The position numbers were made by a program, and so were the translations under genes. This document shows positions 60,693 to 64,000 of a stretch of 64,000 bases of DNA, piece by piece. The notes under the pieces were generated by a model. It saw only the letters and a program-made list of their open reading frames with translations. It was not told where the DNA came from and searched no databases. The stretch spans positions 124,001-188,000 of the forward strand of contig NZ_JAEAGP010000001.1 in assembly GCF_015999305.1 (NCBI RefSeq), given 5' to 3'. Numbering within the stretch: the stretch's first letter is position 1; the number at the start of each line of letters is the position of its first letter. This stretch comes from Erythrobacter sp. YJ-T3-07. Lineage in GTDB: Bacteria > Pseudomonadota > Alphaproteobacteria > Sphingomonadales > Sphingomonadaceae.

Positions 60693-60776
60693 GTGCGCGG
60701 CGATCCTTTGCTGATTGCGGAACAGGGCCAGCCAAGGCTAGGCCGTCGCCAATCATCTATCGGAGGGGTCTGACCC

Positions 60777-61640
60777 ATGCAATCGCTTCACCGGCTGGAT
60801 CACCTGCGCAGTGCCATCGAGGCCTGGCGCGCGAAGGGCGAGCGCATTGCCTTCGTGCCGACCATGGGCGCGCTGCACGAAGGGCACATGACGCTGGTGC
60901 GCGCGGCCCGCGAAAAGGCGGACCGCGTGGTGGTGTCGATCTTCGTCAACCCGACCCAGTTCGGCCCGAATGAGGATCTGGACGCCTATCCGCGCACGCT
61001 GGAGGCGGATTCGCGGCTGCTGGAAGGCGAAGGCGTGGACGCGCTGTGGGCGCCCAATGCGGAAGAGATGTACCCCGATGGCTTCGCGACCAGCATTTCG
61101 GTCGAGGGCGTCAGCGCGGATTTCTGCGGAGCGAGCCGCCCGGGCCACTTCGCCGGGGTCGCCACGGTGGTGTGCAAGCTGTTCAATCAGGTCCGACCGG
61201 ATGTGGCGCTGTTCGGGGAGAAGGACTGGCAGCAGCTTGCGGTGATCCGGCGGATGGCGCGGGACCTCGATCTCTCGCTGCCCCATGCGGACGCGATTCT
61301 CGGCGTGCCTACGGTGCGCGAGGCGGACGGGCTCGCGCTGTCGAGCCGCAACCGCTATCTCGACGAAACCGCCCGCACGCAGGCCGCGGTGCTGCCGGCT
61401 GCGATGAGTCAGGCGATCGTCCGGATCGAAGCGGGCGCACCAGTGGGCGCCGCGCTGCGCGATCTGGAGCACAAGCTGACCGAGGGCGGATTTTCGAAGG
61501 TCGATTACGCCGCGCTCGCCGATGCGGCCTCGCTCGACCGGATCGATACGCTGGGCAGTCGCCCCGCCCGCCTGCTGGTCGCCGCGCATATCCACGGCAC
61601 GCGCCTGATCGACAATATGGCGGTGGGTCCGCGCGGATAG
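60777..61640 (+). CDS. panC: Pantothenate synthetase
   Basis: PanC, 287 residues, which joins pantoate and beta-alanine with ATP. Motifs: FVPTMGALHEGHMTLVR near residue 23, SIFVNPTQFGPNEDLDAYPRT near 55, the KDWQQLAVIRRM region near 155, and ADGLALSSRNRYLD near 185. It starts 84 bases from the divergent mipZ. The end lies about 150 bases before tRNA-Gly. Confidence 0.95.
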   Translation: MQSLHRLDHLRSAIEAWRAKGERIAFVPTMGALHEGHMTLVRAAREKADRVVVSIFVNPTQFGPNEDLDAYPRTLEADSRLLEGEGVDALWAPNAEEMYPDGFATSISVEGVSADFCGASRPGHFAGVATVVCKLFNQVRPDVALFGEKDWQQLAVIRRMARDLDLSLPHADAILGVPTVREADGLALSSRNRYLDETARTQAAVLPAAMSQAIVRIEAGAPVGAALRDLEHKLTEGGFSKVDYAALADAASLDRIDTLGSRPARLLVAAHIHGTRLIDNMAVGPRG

Positions 61641-61763
61641 GCGACCTGCCGCGCATCACCGATGCTTGGTCACGGCAGTCAGAGGGCGACCGCCCGTCGG
61701 CCGGTTAGGCCGGAAGCCAAGCGGGCCGGATGGCCCGCGCCCGGCGCTTGAGGGGCTAAGCAG

Positions 61764-61790
61764 AAAACCAATTCGCCTTCGGCGAATTGG
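61764..61790 (-). terminator. Terminator of tRNA-Gly
   Basis: CCAATTCGCC pairs perfectly with GGCGAATTGG around a TTC loop (61768-61790); on the minus strand TTTTCTG follows directly. It sits one base after the tRNA 3' end. Confidence 0.88.
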
Positions 61791-61861
61791 AGCGGGTAAG
61801 GGGAATCGAACCCCTCTAGCCAGCTTGGAAGGCTGGAGCATTACCACTATGCTATACCCGC
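61791..61861 (-). tRNA. tRNA-Gly (anticodon TCC)
   Basis: On the minus strand the acceptor arms GCGGGTA and TACCCGC pair, a D arm follows (GCATAGTGGTAATGC), the anticodon stem is CCAGC/GCTGG with loop CTTCCAA giving anticodon TCC, and the T arm is GGGG-TTCGATT-CCCC. The CCA end is not encoded. About 71 bases, a normal cloverleaf without intron. No integrated element adjoins it. Confidence 0.95.
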
Positions 61862-61973
61862 CCGCTTCAGGATCATGCCTTTGCCATCGGCGATGGCGGG
61901 GCGTCAATCGCTTCTGGCGCTTCAAGCCATTCTATCTTGGCGCTGCGGGCATCACCGGCCATGTGGGGCCGCG

Positions 61974-62876
61974 ATGTCTGCACTTACCCATCTCCAGCGC
62001 CTCGAGGCGGAGGCGATCCATATCATGCGCGAGGTCGTTGCGGAAACGCGAGCGCCCGTGATGCTCTATTCTGCGGGCAAGGACAGCGCGGTGATGCTGC
62101 ATCTCGCGCGCAAGGCGTTCCACCCATCCGCCCCGCCCTTCCCGCTGCTGCATGTCGATACGACGTGGAAGTTCGGTGAGATGTACGCGGTGCGCGACAA
62201 GTCCGCCGCCGATGCCGGAATGGAACTGCTGGTGTGGCAGAACGCCGAGGCCAAGGAGCGCGGGATCAACCCGTTCGACCATGGCGCGCTGCATACCGAC
62301 ATGTGGAAGACGCAAGGGCTCAAGCAGGCGCTCGACCACTATGGCTTCGACGCCGCTTTCGGCGGCGCGCGGCGCGACGAGGAGAAGAGCCGCGCCAAGG
62401 AACGTGTGCTGTCCTTCCGCACCGCGACCCACGCGTGGGACCCGAAGAACCAGCGGCCCGAATTGTGGAACCTGTATAATACCCGCAAGGCCCCGGGCGA
62501 GAGCATCCGCGCCTTCCCGCTGTCCAACTGGACCGAGCTCGACATCTGGCAATACATCATGGCCGAGGGGATCGAGATCGCCTCGCTCTATTTCGCGGCC
62601 CCGCGCCCGGTGGTGGAGCGCGACGGGATGCTGCTGATGGTCGAGGACGAACGCTTCCCGCTGCGCGGGGGCGAGCAGCCCGAGATGCGCTCTGTCCGGT
62701 TCCGCACGCTCGGCTGCTATCCGCTGACGGGTGCCGTGGAGAGCGAAGCGGCGACCGTGCGCGACGTGGTGCAGGAAATGCTGCTGACCACCAGCAGCGA
62801 ACGGCAGGGCCGCGCGATCGACAAGGACGAGGGCGGTGCCGGGATGGAGAAGAAGAAGGCGGAGGGGTACTTCTGA
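61974..62876 (+). CDS. cysD: Sulfate adenylyltransferase subunit 2
   Basis: CysD, 300 residues, the ATP-pyrophosphatase-type subunit that forms APS from sulfate and ATP. The PP-loop is [16 protein letters not shown] near residue 32; [21 protein letters not shown] near 128 and [16 protein letters not shown] near 245 are family signatures; the tail EKKKAEGYF is typical. Its TGA shares one base with the cysN ATG. Assimilatory sulfate reduction genes would continue beyond the window. Confidence 0.96.
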   Translation: MSALTHLQRLEAEAIHIMREVVAETRAPVMLYSAGKDSAVMLHLARKAFHPSAPPFPLLHVDTTWKFGEMYAVRDKSAADAGMELLVWQNAEAKERGINPFDHGALHTDMWKTQGLKQALDHYGFDAAFGGARRDEEKSRAKERVLSFRTATHAWDPKNQRPELWNLYNTRKAPGESIRAFPLSNWTELDIWQYIMAEGIEIASLYFAAPRPVVERDGMLLMVEDERFPLRGGEQPEMRSVRFRTLGCYPLTGAVESEAATVRDVVQEMLLTTSSERQGRAIDKDEGGAGMEKKKAEGYF

Positions 62877-64000
62877 TGGCTGACGCCGAAGACCGAACCT
62901 ATCGCCCCGATGCGCTGATCGCTCAGGACATCGACGCCTATCTGGAACGGCATCGCGACAAGGGGCTGTTGCGCTTCATCACCTGCGGCAGCGTGGATGA
63001 CGGCAAGTCGACCCTGATCGGGCGGCTGCTGTACGATTCGCGCGCCGTGTTTGAAGATCAGCTCGGCCAGCTGGAAAGCGACAGCGCGCGGGTCGGCACG
63101 CAGGGGCAGGACCTCGATTTCGCGCTGCTGGTCGACGGTCTTTCCGCCGAGCGCGAGCAGGGCATCACGATCGACGTCGCCTATCGGTTCTTCGCCACTG
63201 AAAGCCGCAAGTTCATCGTCGCCGACACTCCGGGGCACGAGCAGTATACCCGCAACATGGTGACTGGCGCATCGACAGCCGATGCCGCCGTGCTGCTAGT
63301 CGATGCGCGCAAGGGCGTGCTGGTGCAGACCCGGCGGCACGCGTTTCTCGCCCAACTGCTGGGCATCCGCCACGTCATCCTTGCGGTGAACAAGATGGAC
63401 CTGGTCGACTACGATCGCGCCACGTTCGAGGCGATCCGCGACGATTTCGCCGCCTTCGCGAAGGATTTCGGGTTCGAGGGTCTGACCGCGATCCCGATCT
63501 CGGGCTTCAGGGGCGACAACGTGGTCGAACGCTCGGCCGTGACCGATTGGTACCAGGGCCCGAGCCTGGTCGAGGCGCTGGAGGCGGTGCCGCTGGCGGG
63601 CGAGGGCTCGCAGGCGCGCCCTTTCCGGATGGCGGTGCAGTGGGTCAATCGTCCCAATCAGGATTTTCGCGGGTTTGCCGGGCTGATCAGCGATGGCACC
63701 GTTCGCCCGGGTGACGCAGTGCGTGTGCTCCCCTCGGGCGCTCAAGCCACGATCAAGGCGATCCACACCTTCGACGGCCCGCTGGAGCAGGCGGTGGCCG
63801 GGCAGTCGGTCACGCTGACGCTGGCCGAAGAGGTCGATTGCAGCCGCGGCGACGTGATCTGCGCTGCGGACGATCCGCCGCAGGTCGCCGACCAGTTCGA
63901 AGCGAGCGTGGTGTGGATGGACCAGACCGCGATGAAGCCGGGTCGCGGATACTGGCTCAAGATCGGCACACGCACCGTCACCGCGACGCTCGCCGCGCCC
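62876..64000 (+). CDS. cysN: Sulfate adenylyltransferase subunit 1 (partial, cut by window end)
   Basis: The first 375 residues of CysN, or of a CysN-CysC fusion; the rest is outside the window. It is a translation-factor-like GTPase that drives APS formation by CysD. G1 is [19 protein letters not shown] near residue 37, G3 is [13 protein letters not shown] near 115, G4 is AVNKMDL near 172. The EF-Tu domain 2-like barrel ([14 protein letters not shown]) follows. Whether an APS kinase domain follows cannot be seen. Confidence 0.95.
   Translation, partial: MADAEDRTYRPDALIAQDIDAYLERHRDKGLLRFITCGSVDDGKSTLIGRLLYDSRAVFEDQLGQLESDSARVGTQGQDLDFALLVDGLSAEREQGITIDVAYRFFATESRKFIVADTPGHEQYTRNMVTGASTADAAVLLVDARKGVLVQTRRHAFLAQLLGIRHVILAVNKMDLVDYDRATFEAIRDDFAAFAKDFGFEGLTAIPISGFRGDNVVERSAVTDWYQGPSLVEALEAVPLAGEGSQARPFRMAVQWVNRPNQDFRGFAGLISDGTVRPGDAVRVLPSGAQATIKAIHTFDGPLEQAVAGQSVTLTLAEEVDCSRGDVICAADDPPQVADQFEASVVWMDQTAMKPGRGYWLKIGTRTVTATLAAP

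Noticed and set aside
61791..61861. tRNA-Gly as an integration site for a mobile element
   Set aside because: Both sides hold housekeeping genes (panC, cysD) and no direct repeat of the tRNA 3' end was seen.
61656..61925. Minus-strand ORF across the tRNA region
   Set aside because: It is a read-through of tRNA-Gly and its terminator, so it is not coding.

Overview
The window is chromosomal DNA from a GC-rich alphaproteobacterium, most probably of the Sphingomonadales (Erythrobacteraceae/Sphingomonadaceae). The pointers are an acyl carrier protein next to a serine palmitoyltransferase with the active-site spacing of the Sphingomonas enzyme, a DivK-type regulator, a MipZ-type ParA ATPase, a TonB-ExbB-ExbD locus with several exbD copies, and a gene transfer agent (GTA) cluster of the Rhodobacter capsulatus type. 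Genus and species are inferred from gene content, not measured.

Layout. 1-3 kb: HAD hydrolase, DUF3572 protein, DivK-like response regulator, then acp-spt for sphingolipid base synthesis. 3-5.6 kb: a BigR-type sulfide/persulfide module (MBL-fold persulfide dioxygenase-like enzyme, ArsR-family sensor with a paired-cysteine layout, rhodanese with membrane tail, TauE/SafE exporter), followed by OsmC, an aquaporin and a YqaA-type membrane protein. 7.6-21.9 kb: the GTA cluster, in the order small terminase-like, TerL, portal, DUF6127, prohead protease, major capsid, connector, small ORF, DUF3168, tail tube, GTA TAM, chaperone, tape measure, a very long gp12 fusion, gp13, NlpC/P60 peptidase, megatron-like and DUF2793. 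No integrase, lysogeny regulator or replication gene is visible. Several parts are unusual: an in-frame repeat inside TerL, a portal apparently lacking a conserved segment, a repeat-derived N-terminus of g10, and an antisense lipoprotein gene between TerL and portal.

22-31 kb: an OmpA-like porin with a 23-proline linker, SodC, an MFS transporter, QueC, a DUF3617-like protein, Hsp33, ArgF-ArgD and a double cold-shock protein with an RGG-rich tail. 31-38 kb: a sterol desaturase-like enzyme, a GMC oxidoreductase, secreted and flavin-binding proteins, prfC flanked by inverted copies of a palindromic repeat, and an SDR. 38-46 kb: pheT-pheS-rplT-rpmI, two SDRs, a gamma-glutamylcyclotransferase-like protein, a HisN-type phosphatase and prs. 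46-51 kb: an HTH protein related to the GTA small terminase, run on through a 153-bp palindromic element, then glpX, hom and two secreted unknowns. 51.5-54.7 kb: tonB-exbB-exbD-exbD and a further exbD behind its own terminator. 54.7-61.6 kb: an Lhr-like helicase, a DUF2059 protein, phosphomannomutase, a J-domain protein, MipZ and PanC. 61.8-64 kb: tRNA-Gly(TCC), cysD and the 5' part of cysN.

Short palindromic repeats recur across the window (8.9, 11.7, 14.56, 35.9, 37.55 and 47.1 kb), two of them inside coding sequence. All calls come from reading the sequence and from family knowledge; no database search was run.
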